Origin: a virus
Strand: one strand, 5' to 3'
Length of the DNA stretch: 64,000 nucleotides
Virus record (IMG/VR): IMGVR_UViG_3300042015_000154
Location: 1-64,000 of that record
The notes beneath the pieces were generated by a model. That model was not told the origin of the DNA. It worked only from the letters and a program-made list of their open reading frames with translations, and did no database searches. Positions 8,619-18,000 of the stretch are shown in pieces. The translations under genes and the position numbers were made by a program. Numbering within the stretch: the stretch's first letter is position 1; each line of letters starts with the position of its first letter.

Positions 8619-8941
8619 AGCGGCGCTACACCGATGCAGACATTCTCCGCATCCGTAAGGCCCGCGGCACGCACAAGGAAATCGCTGCACGGGAAGGGTG
8701 TAGTCCGTCCTATGTAACGATGGTCAAAACCCGGCAACGCCGGGGCAAAGTCAAACAGAAGCGCCAGCGCACCGGTGCTCCTAACCGCTTCGCTCCGCGG
8801 CCTAACCGCCGCAAGTTTCCGGACGAGGTGATCACAGCTGTTCGCAGTGCCGTAGGAAAGGTGAAAGCAATCGCTCTGCAGTGGGGCATGAGCGAGTCGT
8901 ACGCTTCCGAGATCCGCAACAAACAACGCCGCCAAAGGTAA
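8615..8941 (+). CDS. basic DNA-binding protein with two helix-turn-helix units
   Basis: 108 residues, very rich in Arg and Lys. Two similar helix-turn-helix segments are visible: HKEIAAREGCSPSYVTMVK (about 20-38) and VKAIALQWGMSESYASEIR (about 83-101). They share a spaced A-x-x-x-G-x-S-x-S/A-Y pattern, which suggests internal duplication joined by a basic linker. A two-headed protein of this kind suits a palindromic DNA site, so it is one candidate binder of the 11-copy palindrome; that link is inference. Confidence 0.78.
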   Translation: MKRRYTDADILRIRKARGTHKEIAAREGCSPSYVTMVKTRQRRGKVKQKRQRTGAPNRFAPRPNRRKFPDEVITAVRSAVGKVKAIALQWGMSESYASEIRNKQRRQR

Positions 8942-8947
8942 CCTCTC

Positions 8948-9391
8948 ATGACTATTCGAGCATTCGAGTACGAACCGCTGCCCTCCGCAGCACCGCCTGC
9001 ACCTCTGCCCAACGCGAACGAACTCACCGACAAGTATCGCGAGCTGCGCGATCGCAAGTCCGCGATCGAGCTGCAGATGAAGTCTGCAATGAAGCCGCTG
9101 ACCGAAGAGATGGTCCGCATCGAAGGTGAGTTGATGAACCTGCTCAACGCCACCGGCGCGCAGAACATCAACACGCCCAGCGGCACGGCCTACAAGTCCG
9201 AGACCCGCCGCTACTCCGTCGACGACCCGCACATCCTGAAGGAATGGGCGGAAGCCAACGGCCGCTCCGACATCTTCGAGAACCGTGTCTCGAAGGAAGC
9301 AATGGACGCCTTCATCGAAGCCCACGGCACGCTGCCGCCGGGTGTCAAGCTGTCCACGTTCGTCACCGTCAACATCCGCGCAAGCAAGTAA
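8948..9391 (+). CDS. conserved phage protein, possible nuclease-inhibitor or recombination accessory
   Basis: 147 residues with a long N-terminal coiled coil (about 25-70, TDKYRELRDRKSAIEL...) followed by a GTAYKSETRRYSVDDP ... FENRVSKEAMDAFI ... PPGVKLSTFVTVNIR block. I have seen this arrangement in many phage replication clusters next to ssDNA-binding or nuclease genes. Its function is not settled and I do not assign a family number. Good start: CCTCTCATG after the HTH gene. Confidence 0.7.
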   Translation: MTIRAFEYEPLPSAAPPAPLPNANELTDKYRELRDRKSAIELQMKSAMKPLTEEMVRIEGELMNLLNATGAQNINTPSGTAYKSETRRYSVDDPHILKEWAEANGRSDIFENRVSKEAMDAFIEAHGTLPPGVKLSTFVTVNIRASK

Positions 9392-9403
9392 CCGAGGCTC
9401 ATC

Positions 9404-10690
9404 ATGTCCGACAACGCCATTGCCCTGCTCCAGCAGGGTGCCAGCCAACTCCCCGCCGCAATCCGCGCTCAGATGGAGTCGATGACTTCCAGCGAGCTGC
9501 AGGCCAATGTCGGCGCCAGCTTCGCCGTGATGTCGATCAAGGGCAAGTCCTTCTCGATCAAGTTCGGCGGCCAGACCACCCTGCTCGTGATGGAAGCCGG
9601 CGGCCAGCAGTACCCCGCCCAGTTCTTCGACTGCGTGATCCCGATTGCGAAGGCCGAGCTGTCGAAGACGTGGTACAAGGGCACCTACTCCGAAGGCGAC
9701 GACGGCCAGCCCGACTGCTATTCCGAGGACGGCATCCACCCGCTCGCACCGATGCAGCAGCGCCCGCTCGTGAACGGCTCGCCGTGCATCGACTGCCGCG
9801 TCTGCCCGAACAACATCTTCGGCTCGAAGGTCTCCGACAACGGCTCGCGCGGCAAGGCGTGCAGCGACACCCGCAAGGTGCTCGTGCTACCGATCGACAG
9901 CCGCACCGGCCTGCTCGACGCGCACAACGTCAAGTTCGGCGGCCCCATGCTGCTGCGCATCCCGCCGGCCAGCCTGCGCGTGCTGGGCGACTACGACGCG
10001 AAGCTCAACCATATGGGCGCCAGCTACATCGGTGTCGTGACGCGCATCGAGTTCGACCCGACCGTGGCGTTCCCGAAGCTGGTGTTCAAGGCGCTGCGCT
10101 ACCTGAGCGACGCCGAAGCCGCCGACGTGCTCGAAGTGCGCAACGGCCTGCAGGCTCGCCAGATCCTCGAATCTGGCCAGACCGGCGCAGCCCCGCAGGC
10201 CCCGGACCCGTCCGTCGCTCAGCTCACCGGGCCGATGCCGGTCGCCCAGCCCGCCCCGACGAACGTGGTGCCGATCCACGCCGCTCCGCAGCCGGCGCCG
10301 GTGGCCGTGGCCAACCCCACGCCCGTCGCGCCTGCGCCCGCTCCCACGCCCGTTGCTCCCGCTCCGGTGGCCGCTGCTCCCGCGCCTGTTGCTCCCGTTC
10401 CGGCGCCTGTTGCTCCGCCGGTCCCGGTCGCTGCACCCGTCGCCCCGGCGTTCCCGCCGGCGGGCTGGCAGGCGCACCCGACCGCGCCGGGCTACTTCCA
10501 CGACGGGGTACAGGCCATCAGCGAGGCCGAGCTGCGGCTGCGCATGCAGGCCGCGGCAGCCCCGGCCGCACCGCCGGTGCCCGCGATCCCTGCCGCTGCC
10601 GTAGCGGCCGCTCCGGCGCCCTCTGACGCCGTGGCGGTCACCCCGCAGATGATGGCCTCCGTGGACAACATGCTCGCCGGCCTGCAGTGA
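9404..10690 (+). CDS. putative ssDNA-binding/replication accessory protein with Pro-Ala tail
   Basis: 428 residues. Residues 1-260 form a globular region with a cysteine cluster (CIDCRVCPNN ... GKACSD, about 127-152) that looks like a zinc site. Residues about 265-355 are a Pro/Ala/Val linker. A short conserved-looking block follows (GWQAHPTAPGYFHDG ... ISEAELRLR). The position between a coiled-coil accessory gene and the primase-helicase, and the zinc-containing core with a disordered tail, suggest single-stranded DNA binding; sequence does not prove it. Confidence 0.65.
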   Translation: MSDNAIALLQQGASQLPAAIRAQMESMTSSELQANVGASFAVMSIKGKSFSIKFGGQTTLLVMEAGGQQYPAQFFDCVIPIAKAELSKTWYKGTYSEGDDGQPDCYSEDGIHPLAPMQQRPLVNGSPCIDCRVCPNNIFGSKVSDNGSRGKACSDTRKVLVLPIDSRTGLLDAHNVKFGGPMLLRIPPASLRVLGDYDAKLNHMGASYIGVVTRIEFDPTVAFPKLVFKALRYLSDAEAADVLEVRNGLQARQILESGQTGAAPQAPDPSVAQLTGPMPVAQPAPTNVVPIHAAPQPAPVAVANPTPVAPAPAPTPVAPAPVAAAPAPVAPVPAPVAPPVPVAAPVAPAFPPAGWQAHPTAPGYFHDGVQAISEAELRLRMQAAAAPAAPPVPAIPAAAVAAAPAPSDAVAVTPQMMASVDNMLAGLQ

Positions 10691-10696
10691 CTGGTG

Positions 10697-10728
10697 GGGG
10701 CGGCGGCGCGGGTGCCCGCCGCCCCTTT
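10697..10728 (+). terminator. hairpin terminator, short T tract
   Basis: A 10-bp GC stem (GGGGCGGCGG, 10697-10706, with CCGCCGCCCC, 10716-10725), 9-base loop, then TTT. It may reduce readthrough into the primase-helicase gene. Confidence 0.6.
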
Positions 10729-10754
10729 AGTTCGCTACGTCACGCGGGGGAGCA

Positions 10755-13700
10755 ATGTCTACCGAGAACTTTCTAAATGCGGTGCTGCCCACACAGGGGC
10801 ATCGTTTCAGCCTAGTCAACTTCGGCAAGCAGGGCGATCCTGACTTCCGTCCGGTGCAGCGCCAGTTCCTGCCCGGTGACACGGTGAACCTCATCGAGCA
10901 CGCGCAGTGGGGCTCGCGCCAAGGCGGCAACTCCTTCTTCGCCGTGGGCGGCTTCAACATCGGCTTCAACGAGAAGGGCAACCCTGCGCGCTTCGCTGAG
11001 CTGGCCGTATGGCATCGTTGCCTGCGGCTGGATCTCGACTGCGGCGCGGCGAAGGCGGTGAAGGGCGAGGGCTACCTCGACAAGCGCACGGCGCTGCTCG
11101 CGATCCTGTCGTTCTGCCAGCGCTTCGCCCTGCCGACCCCGTGGCTCGTCGACTCCGGCGGCGGCGTGCACGTGTACTGGGCGTTCGACCGCGACGTGTC
11201 GCTGCAGGACTGGCTGCCGATGGCGCAGCGCCTGCAGGCGGCCTGCGACGCGGCCGGCGTGATCGCTGACAGCACGACGACGTGCGACGCGGCGCGCGTG
11301 CTGCGCGTCCCGGAGACGATCAACCACAAGCCCGAGCTGGCCAAGCCCGTCGTGCGCGTGATGCAGGAGGGCCACAGCGTCGCGCCCGAGACGATCGTGG
11401 CCAACTTCCCGGCGGTGGCCCCGGCGATCGCGGGGCGCATGCCGAACGTGCTGCGCAGCCGCGGCAGCGAACTGCAGGCGAACCTGCACCAGCCATACTT
11501 CATGCGTGAGCTGCTGCGGCAGTGCCCCGGCATGCGTGCAATGCTGGCCAACGGTGGCGCCAGCGCGAGCGAGCCGCTGTGGAAGCTGGCGCTGGATCTG
11601 GTCAACAAGTCCGACAACGACGAGGACCAGAAGTGGGAGGTGGCCAAGGCTATCTCCAAGGGCCACTCGTCCTACGACGAAGGCGCGCTGTCCGCGAAGT
11701 GGAGCCAGACGCAAGCGCAGGACTACCACCCCCCGACCTGCAATCGCCTCGCCGGTGCCGGCATGCGCGAGTGCAAGTCGTGCCCCCTACAGGGCAAGAT
11801 CTCGTCACCGCTGGTGCTGGGCCGTCCGGTCCTCGAAGCGCCGCGTGACGAGATCGCGCCCGCCCCCATGTCGCCGGCGGCGACGGTTGCGGACCACCCG
11901 CCCGCAGTTGCTGCCGTTCCCCTCCCCCCGGAAGCGCCCCAGCCGCCGGCGACACCCTCTGTCCTGCCCCCGCCGGTGCCGGCGTTCGTCCAGCAGATCC
12001 AGATCTTCGAGATCTCGAACATCTCGAAGGTGAAGATCATCGACGGCCGCCTCACCAGTCGACTGCTCGTGGCCAACGGCGTGCCGATGCAGGTGAAGGA
12101 CAGCCAGCCCGACGCCAACGGCGTGCGCACCCAGTACAACCAGCGGTTTTTCGACTACAAATTGCTCAGCGTCGAGCGCATGCTCGACCACAGCGCGCAA
12201 CGTGGCGCTACGGTCCTGACGTTCGAGCGCCCGAAGGACGGCCCGGTTGAAGTGGAGTTCGACTCCAAGGACTTCGCCGAGCCGCGCAACTTCTACCTGA
12301 AGATGCACGACGCCGGCCTGTACGCGCCCCGCAAAGACGTCACCGAGTTCGTGGAAAAGTTTATGACCGAATTCCTCGCCGCCCTACAGAAGTCACGCGC
12401 CGCCTCGCAGATCTCCGGCCGCTGCGGCTGGACGGAGGACATGAAGTCGTTCGTGCTGGGCAACGTGATCTATAACGACGATGGCACCAGCCAGCACATC
12501 CGCACCGCTGTCGCGCCGGGCGAGATGGACGGCTATCACGCTGCCGGCGATGCCGCCGCGTGGCGTGCCGCCTTCGACATCGCGTTGTCCGGCGGCGTCG
12601 ACCGGCAGTGCGTGCTCGCCCTGTCGATCGCCGGTCCGCTGATGGTGTTCACCGGCCTCGACGGCGTGTTGCTCAACGCCTACTCGCCCGAGTCGGGCGT
12701 GGGCAAGTCGACGCTGTGCGACGCCGCCCTGTCGATCTGGGGGGCGCCGAACGTGCTGCGCAAGGACTTCCGCGACACGGCGAACGCGACGTTCAAACTG
12801 GCCAGCGTCATGGGCAACATGCCGATGGTGATCGACGAGTTCACCAACGTCGAAGGCAAGGCCCTGTCGGATTACGTCTACACCATCACGCAGGGCCGCG
12901 AGAAGCACCGCCTCGGCAGCGACGCGCGCCTGAACCAGAACGCGCAGCGCTGGTGCCTTGCCGCGATCGCGACGTCGAACAACTCGGTGCACGAGAAGCT
13001 GCAGGACTACCGCCGCGACGCGACGGCCGAAGCGGCACGCGTGTTCGAGCTGCGCTTGCACCCGCTCGTGCTCACCGACGAGCAGCTGGCCATCAACAAG
13101 GACCGGCTGGGCGCGCTGCGCAGCAGCTACGGGTTCATGGGGCCGGCGCTGGTGAAGCTGTTCATGGGTCACCCGCCCGCGGTGTGGCGTGCGCTGGTGA
13201 TGAAGAAGATCCAAGAGTGGGACCGCCGCGCCAGCCAGTCCGCCGGCGATCGCTTCCGCTCCGCGACGTGCGCGCTGATGGAGATCGGTGCATCGCTGGG
13301 TGCATCGCTGGGCTACGCGTTCGACCCCGCCGCCGTCACCGAGCTGCTGGCGTCGCACTGGAACAAGCAGGTCGACGAGTTCGAGGCCGAGCGCCTGCGC
13401 CCGGTCGACTTCGTGAACGGGTTCGTGCTGGAGCACCTGTCGGATCTCGCGCAGATCTCCACCGACTCGAAGAGCGGCGCGACCAACTGGCTCAACAGTC
13501 AGCAGATGCGCAAGGTGGTGGGCGAGACGCGCGGTGCGATCGTCAACGGCCAGTTCCGCCCCACCACCGTGATGATCCCGCTGAACCACCTGCGCGAGTA
13601 CGTGAAGGACAAGCACGGCAACTACAAGGCCGTGATCGAGTGGCTGTCGAAGGCGAGCATCGTCTCGCGCATCGGCATGCTGGGTTACCTGTCCGGCACG

Positions 13701-13805
13701 AACTCCCAGATCCAAACCCAAGCCGTTGAGCTGCAGTGGAACGGCGTCATGGGGCTCCCGTCACTGCAGGCCGTCGACCCACCCTCTCAGGAGAACGTAG
13801 CATGA
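10755..13805 (+). CDS. primase-helicase (AEP-type primase fused to DUF927-type ATPase)
   Basis: 1016 residues. The N-terminal third has archaeo-eukaryotic primase features: D93-x-D95 (LDLDCG) and a DSGGGVHVYW block with H139. A zinc-like cysteine group occurs near residue 335 (AGMRECKSCPL). A Pro-rich linker (about 365-410) leads to a DUF927-type region (SGRCGW ... IYNDDG) and an ATPase with Walker A SGVGKST (647-653, K651) and D694-E695 (VIDEF). It should prime and unwind DNA at the phage fork. GGGGGAG precedes the ATG. Confidence 0.9.
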   Translation: MSTENFLNAVLPTQGHRFSLVNFGKQGDPDFRPVQRQFLPGDTVNLIEHAQWGSRQGGNSFFAVGGFNIGFNEKGNPARFAELAVWHRCLRLDLDCGAAKAVKGEGYLDKRTALLAILSFCQRFALPTPWLVDSGGGVHVYWAFDRDVSLQDWLPMAQRLQAACDAAGVIADSTTTCDAARVLRVPETINHKPELAKPVVRVMQEGHSVAPETIVANFPAVAPAIAGRMPNVLRSRGSELQANLHQPYFMRELLRQCPGMRAMLANGGASASEPLWKLALDLVNKSDNDEDQKWEVAKAISKGHSSYDEGALSAKWSQTQAQDYHPPTCNRLAGAGMRECKSCPLQGKISSPLVLGRPVLEAPRDEIAPAPMSPAATVADHPPAVAAVPLPPEAPQPPATPSVLPPPVPAFVQQIQIFEISNISKVKIIDGRLTSRLLVANGVPMQVKDSQPDANGVRTQYNQRFFDYKLLSVERMLDHSAQRGATVLTFERPKDGPVEVEFDSKDFAEPRNFYLKMHDAGLYAPRKDVTEFVEKFMTEFLAALQKSRAASQISGRCGWTEDMKSFVLGNVIYNDDGTSQHIRTAVAPGEMDGYHAAGDAAAWRAAFDIALSGGVDRQCVLALSIAGPLMVFTGLDGVLLNAYSPESGVGKSTLCDAALSIWGAPNVLRKDFRDTANATFKLASVMGNMPMVIDEFTNVEGKALSDYVYTITQGREKHRLGSDARLNQNAQRWCLAAIATSNNSVHEKLQDYRRDATAEAARVFELRLHPLVLTDEQLAINKDRLGALRSSYGFMGPALVKLFMGHPPAVWRALVMKKIQEWDRRASQSAGDRFRSATCALMEIGASLGASLGYAFDPAAVTELLASHWNKQVDEFEAERLRPVDFVNGFVLEHLSDLAQISTDSKSGATNWLNSQQMRKVVGETRGAIVNGQFRPTTVMIPLNHLREYVKDKHGNYKAVIEWLSKASIVSRIGMLGYLSGTNSQIQTQAVELQWNGVMGLPSLQAVDPPSQENVA

Positions 13806-14317
13806 GTACCGAAACCCCCCGCCTTACTCCCTTCGATGCCGTCAAGTCGCTCGACTCCATTGAAGGCGTGAAGTCCTTCATCAACGACATCGCCGAATCC
13901 GACAGCAAGGCTGTGCTGCTGCAGGGTCTCCAGACCGCTGCGCTCGCGCTGCGCCCGCACTGCGACCCCGACGACTTCCGACTGATCGTGCCGGCCGAAG
14001 CGCTGGCCGCGATCCAGTCCATCCCCCCGCTCGACATCGCCGAGTACCCGCCGGAGCTGCACGCCGTTGCGGCGTCGACCCCCGATGCGATGTTCAGCGT
14101 GCTCGTGCAGCTGCGCAACACCACGCAGCAGGAGATCCTGAAGGCGCTGGGGTTCTACCTCCCATGCAACTGTGGCGTTGAAACGCGTCACGAGCCCTTC
14201 GCCGAAGGCGTGTGCGCGCTGAACGACCAGCTCGAACTCACGATCGCCGCGGCCGGCAACGCGCCGGACATGGTGGTCGAACTCTGCCCGGAGGACGACG
14301 ATGAAGTGGCTCGCTAA
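13802..14317 (+). CDS. hypothetical protein, 171 aa
   Basis: No family recognised. The ATG overlaps the primase-helicase stop (ATGA), which decides the start. The protein is acidic, especially at the C-terminus (ELCPEDDDEVAR), with a cysteine pair near residue 121 (PCNCGVE). Likely co-translated with the primase-helicase and perhaps a partner of it. Confidence 0.7.
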   Translation: MSTETPRLTPFDAVKSLDSIEGVKSFINDIAESDSKAVLLQGLQTAALALRPHCDPDDFRLIVPAEALAAIQSIPPLDIAEYPPELHAVAASTPDAMFSVLVQLRNTTQQEILKALGFYLPCNCGVETRHEPFAEGVCALNDQLELTIAAAGNAPDMVVELCPEDDDEVAR

Positions 14318-14948
14318 TCTGTTCGCCCCCGCGCCCGAGGCCGCGCCCGAGGCCGCGCAGCTGTCGCCGTACGGGCGGCAGATCCTCGCCTCGATGTCGA
14401 TGACGCCGGACGAGTGGTCGCTCGGCGAGGACGTGGCCAGCCATCCGACGTTCGGTGGGTTCAGGCACACCACCAGCGGGTGGCAGCCGAAGGTACCGAC
14501 CACGTTTGCCACCGGCGACGTAAAGGCAGACAAGAAGTACCGCCGGTTCAATCGCTACGATCGTGCAGCGATCGCGCAGCGCATCGACGCCATGCTGGAA
14601 AGCGAGCTGATCATCGAGACGTCGAAAACGGAGCAGTCTCACGCCGCGCTGGGGCCTATCGCCCAGCGCGTGGGAGCAGCTTTGGGCATGGGGCCACCGA
14701 CTGCCCCGCCTCTCAAGGCTACGGAGCTACGCGCAAAGATGCAGGAAACCGCGGAGCGGATCGCGCAGGCCCAGCAGCGAATGGACAAGCCTCAGGAGGC
14801 TATGCTGATGGATCGCATGAAGCTGCTGGCGGACGAAATTGTGATCGTCGAGGCCCAAGATGCGCACCTGCAGCAGCGCGCCATGTACGACCAGATGCTC
14901 TCGATGAATGCGATCGCCCAAACCTTCGGGTTGAAGCAGAACTACTAG
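14301..14948 (+). CDS. hypothetical coiled-coil protein, 215 aa
   Basis: No family recognised. After a short Ala/Pro segment, residues 130-200 form long helices with heptad character (LRAKMQETAERIAQAQQRM...). It overlaps the previous gene by 17 bases and is the last plus-strand gene before the convergent terminator. Confidence 0.7.
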   Translation: MKWLANLFAPAPEAAPEAAQLSPYGRQILASMSMTPDEWSLGEDVASHPTFGGFRHTTSGWQPKVPTTFATGDVKADKKYRRFNRYDRAAIAQRIDAMLESELIIETSKTEQSHAALGPIAQRVGAALGMGPPTAPPLKATELRAKMQETAERIAQAQQRMDKPQEAMLMDRMKLLADEIVIVEAQDAHLQQRAMYDQMLSMNAIAQTFGLKQNY

Positions 14949-15012
14949 CAGTGCTACGCTGGCCCCGTCACGTTTGAGAGGACGTGGCGGCGATCTCTCC
15001 CCTGAGAGCCCC

Positions 15013-15050
15013 GAAGGCCCGGTGCCCCCCTGCACCGGGCCTTCACTTTT
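15013..15050. terminator. strong terminator between convergent transcripts
   Basis: A 13-bp perfect stem (GAAGGCCCGGTGC, 15013-15025, with GCACCGGGCCTTC, 15032-15044), a 6-base loop and a T-rich tail (ACTTTTT). It ends the plus-strand replication transcript. The minus-strand giant gene stops right beside it. Confidence 0.88.
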
Positions 15051-18000
15051 TACTGGCCCAGCAGTTTCTTGACCGCGGCCTCGTCCTTGCGCAGCCCGCC
15101 GCCCTCGCGATCGCGCTTGGCTTCCTTCGCCTTCGCGATCTGGTCCTGCGAGATCCGGAACGGCCGCGGCGCGTTGGCGTTGAACTCGCGGATCTCGTCG
15201 GCCACGTCCTCGCCAGTACGCGCCGCCTGCATCAGCCGGCGGCGTTCGTTGATGATCCGCGCGCTGGTCTGCTTCAGCTCGGTGCGATCGCTGTAGGCGC
15301 GGCTGGTGGCCAGCGGGGTCAGGCCCAGCGTGTTGATCGCGAGGTTCCCCCATCCCAGCTCGCTCGGCGGCACGAACGTGTCGCCATCCTTGTCGACGAT
15401 GCCCTCGCGTGCCCACTTCATCGAGCGCGCCACCGAGCGTGCCGCGGCCGGCAGCCCGTTCACCGCGCTGCTGAAGTCGCCGTTTGCTGCAGCAGCGGTA
15501 CCGGCCACCACGCGCTTGGCGTTGGAGTACGGTGCGCCCAGTCCGTAGATCACCCACTTGTCCATCGTCTGGCCAGCGTTGTCGCCTTCCTTGATGTTGG
15601 CGAAGCGGCTGTCGGCCAGCACGGGGATGCCGATGCGATCGCTCATGTCCACGCCCAGCACCGCCGGCAGGCCCTTCTCGGCGACGGTGCCGCCGTATTC
15701 GCCGAAGGTGTCCTGCAGCAGATCCTTGAGCAGCTGTTCGCCCGACTTCCAGTCGTCCTCATCGTCCGGTGACATCGCCGCGAACGCGAGCAGCGCCATC
15801 TTCGCCAGCCACGCTGCAGGCCCGAGCCCCGCTGCACCCGCCGCGGCTGCGTGCGTGGCCATCAGGTAGGCGAACGTGCGACGTCCCTGCTTGCGTTCCT
15901 CCGGGGTCTTGCCGCGCATCGCCAGCGCTGCGTTGCGGGCGAACAGCGCGTACATGCCCTGCATGTAGAGCTTGAACTGCAGGATGACGTTGAGCCCCAG
16001 CTTGTTGAACGCGAGGGGGCGATTCATCCGCGAGTAGTCGAGCTGGGTGTCCGCCACCATGTCGTCGGCGAACTGCTGCAGCAGCGTCTCGTCGGTCGGA
16101 TCCACGATGCGCTCGTCCTTGGCCAGACGGTAGGCGGCGAGCGCGGTGGTGACGCGGTTCATCGCCTCCACCTGCTGCGGGAAGGCCATGCCCATGCGCT
16201 GCAGGTTCGACCACTTCTGCGACGCCGTGCCCGACGCCATCGCATCCTCCAGCGACGACAGCCAGCTGAAGTCGAGCGTGCCGCGCTCCAGCAGCGACTT
16301 CAGCATCTTCTTCTCGCTGTCGGTCTTGCCGAAGCGCTCGACGATATCCTCCGCCGTCTCCTGCAGGGTCTGCTCGTTGCCCTTCTTGCCCATCAGGCCC
16401 TTGGTCTCGTTGATGAAGTCCGAGAACCCGCGCTTGGTGAAGAACGGCAGTGCGCCGGCGTATGCGTCCTTCATGTACTTCGCCGCCTTGGCCATGCCGA
16501 TCGACTGCCCGCCGGGCGTGGTGAGCCCCGCGATCGTCGGCAGCGCCACCGTCCACGGCTGCAGCGAGTTGGTGAGCACGTACGCCGGGTTGAAGCCCAG
16601 CGAGTACAGCGAGCTGGCTTCGGTGATCGTGTTCATCACCCGGTTGCCCACGTTGTCCGCCATGCGCGCGGCGATCGCCTTCTGGTTGGACGCCAGCGAG
16701 TTGAGCACGCGTGCGGTGGGCTCGTACGTCTTCGCCTTCTCCCACGCCGCCTGCCAGTTCTTGTTGATCTGGGCGCCGTGCTCCACCGCGCTGTAGTGGT
16801 GCGCAGCGCCTTGGTACCGGTGGGCGTACGCACGCAGCATCTGCTTGCTGGCGCCGAACACGTTCTGGCGCGGCAGCAGCGACTGGCGGTAGTTGTTCTC
16901 CGGCAGCGACTCGATCGCCAGACGCTCCAGCACCGCGGCGATCTCGGGGTCGAGCTTGTTATCCGACACCAGCGTGCGCACCTCCTGCATGAACTCCGGC
17001 GATGCACGGCGCGTGTCGGCGTAGTCGTCACGGTTGCCGGTCGGGTTGGAGATGATCGGCGACTTCTCTCCGTCCTCGCCTTCCGGCATCGCCTCGCCCG
17101 CCTCGTCGAAGTCGACGTTGTTGGCCATGTAGTGCTCGCGCACCTCCGACTCGATGTCGGCGCGGGCAGCGTGCGCCGCGGCCGCCGACTCGAAGAAGTA
17201 CACGCCCTTCTGGAACACACGCACGAGGTACTTGCCTTCGGGCGTGCGCTCGACGCGGATGGACGCGCCGGGGTTGAGCGCGCGCTGGTTGCGCATCTCG
17301 TCCCGCGCTTCGGTCTTGGTGTCGAAGAACTCGCCGCCTTCCTTGCCGCCCTGCCCGACATAGAACGCCGGCAGCTGCACGGTCACGCGCCAGTCGCCGA
17401 AGCGCATCAGCGGGAAGTACGGGCCCTCGCGCATCTCCGCCTGCTGGTGCTTGATGCGCTTGATGATCTGGTCCTTGGCCTTGTCGCTGAAGTTGGCCGT
17501 GGACACGTTCTCGATCATCTTCTCCAGCGTCTTCTCGTGCAGGCTGGTGAACGCGTTGCGCAGGCCGGCGTAGATCTCCGCCGTCTTCGGGTCGGCCTTC
17601 ACCATCGCGGTGTACAGGTCAGCCACGCCGGTGTAGCGCTTCTGCTGCACCGTCACCACGTCCTGCGAGCCCCGCAGCAGGTGCGCGTTCGCCTTGTCGG
17701 TGATCGGCAGCTCCGGGTGCACCTTGAAGTGCGTGGACTGGTACATCACCTTCTCCAGCGTGGTGCGCACGCGCGCATCGAGCTGGTTGGCCTGCTCCAT
17801 CCACTTCGAGCCGTCCTCCATCGTCGCCTTGGCGGTCTTCGCCTTCAGCTGCTGGTTGCGCACCCAGCCCGACAGTGCCGGGCCGAGGGGCGTGTCGCGG
17901 TACTGACGCTCGATCTGGCGAAGCGTCATCAGCGACAGGCCGAAGCGCTTGAGCTGTTCGGCCGAACGACTCTTCACCACCGGCTGCATCGCCTCCTGCA

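Noticed and set aside
6849-8690. Minus-strand open frame of 613 codons across the helicase gene
   Set aside because: Antisense shadow. The plus frame has all helicase motifs and overlaps its neighbours as expected.
12393-13721. Minus-strand open frame of 442 codons opposite the primase-helicase
   Set aside because: Composition of a reverse-strand shadow; the ATPase motifs are on the plus strand.
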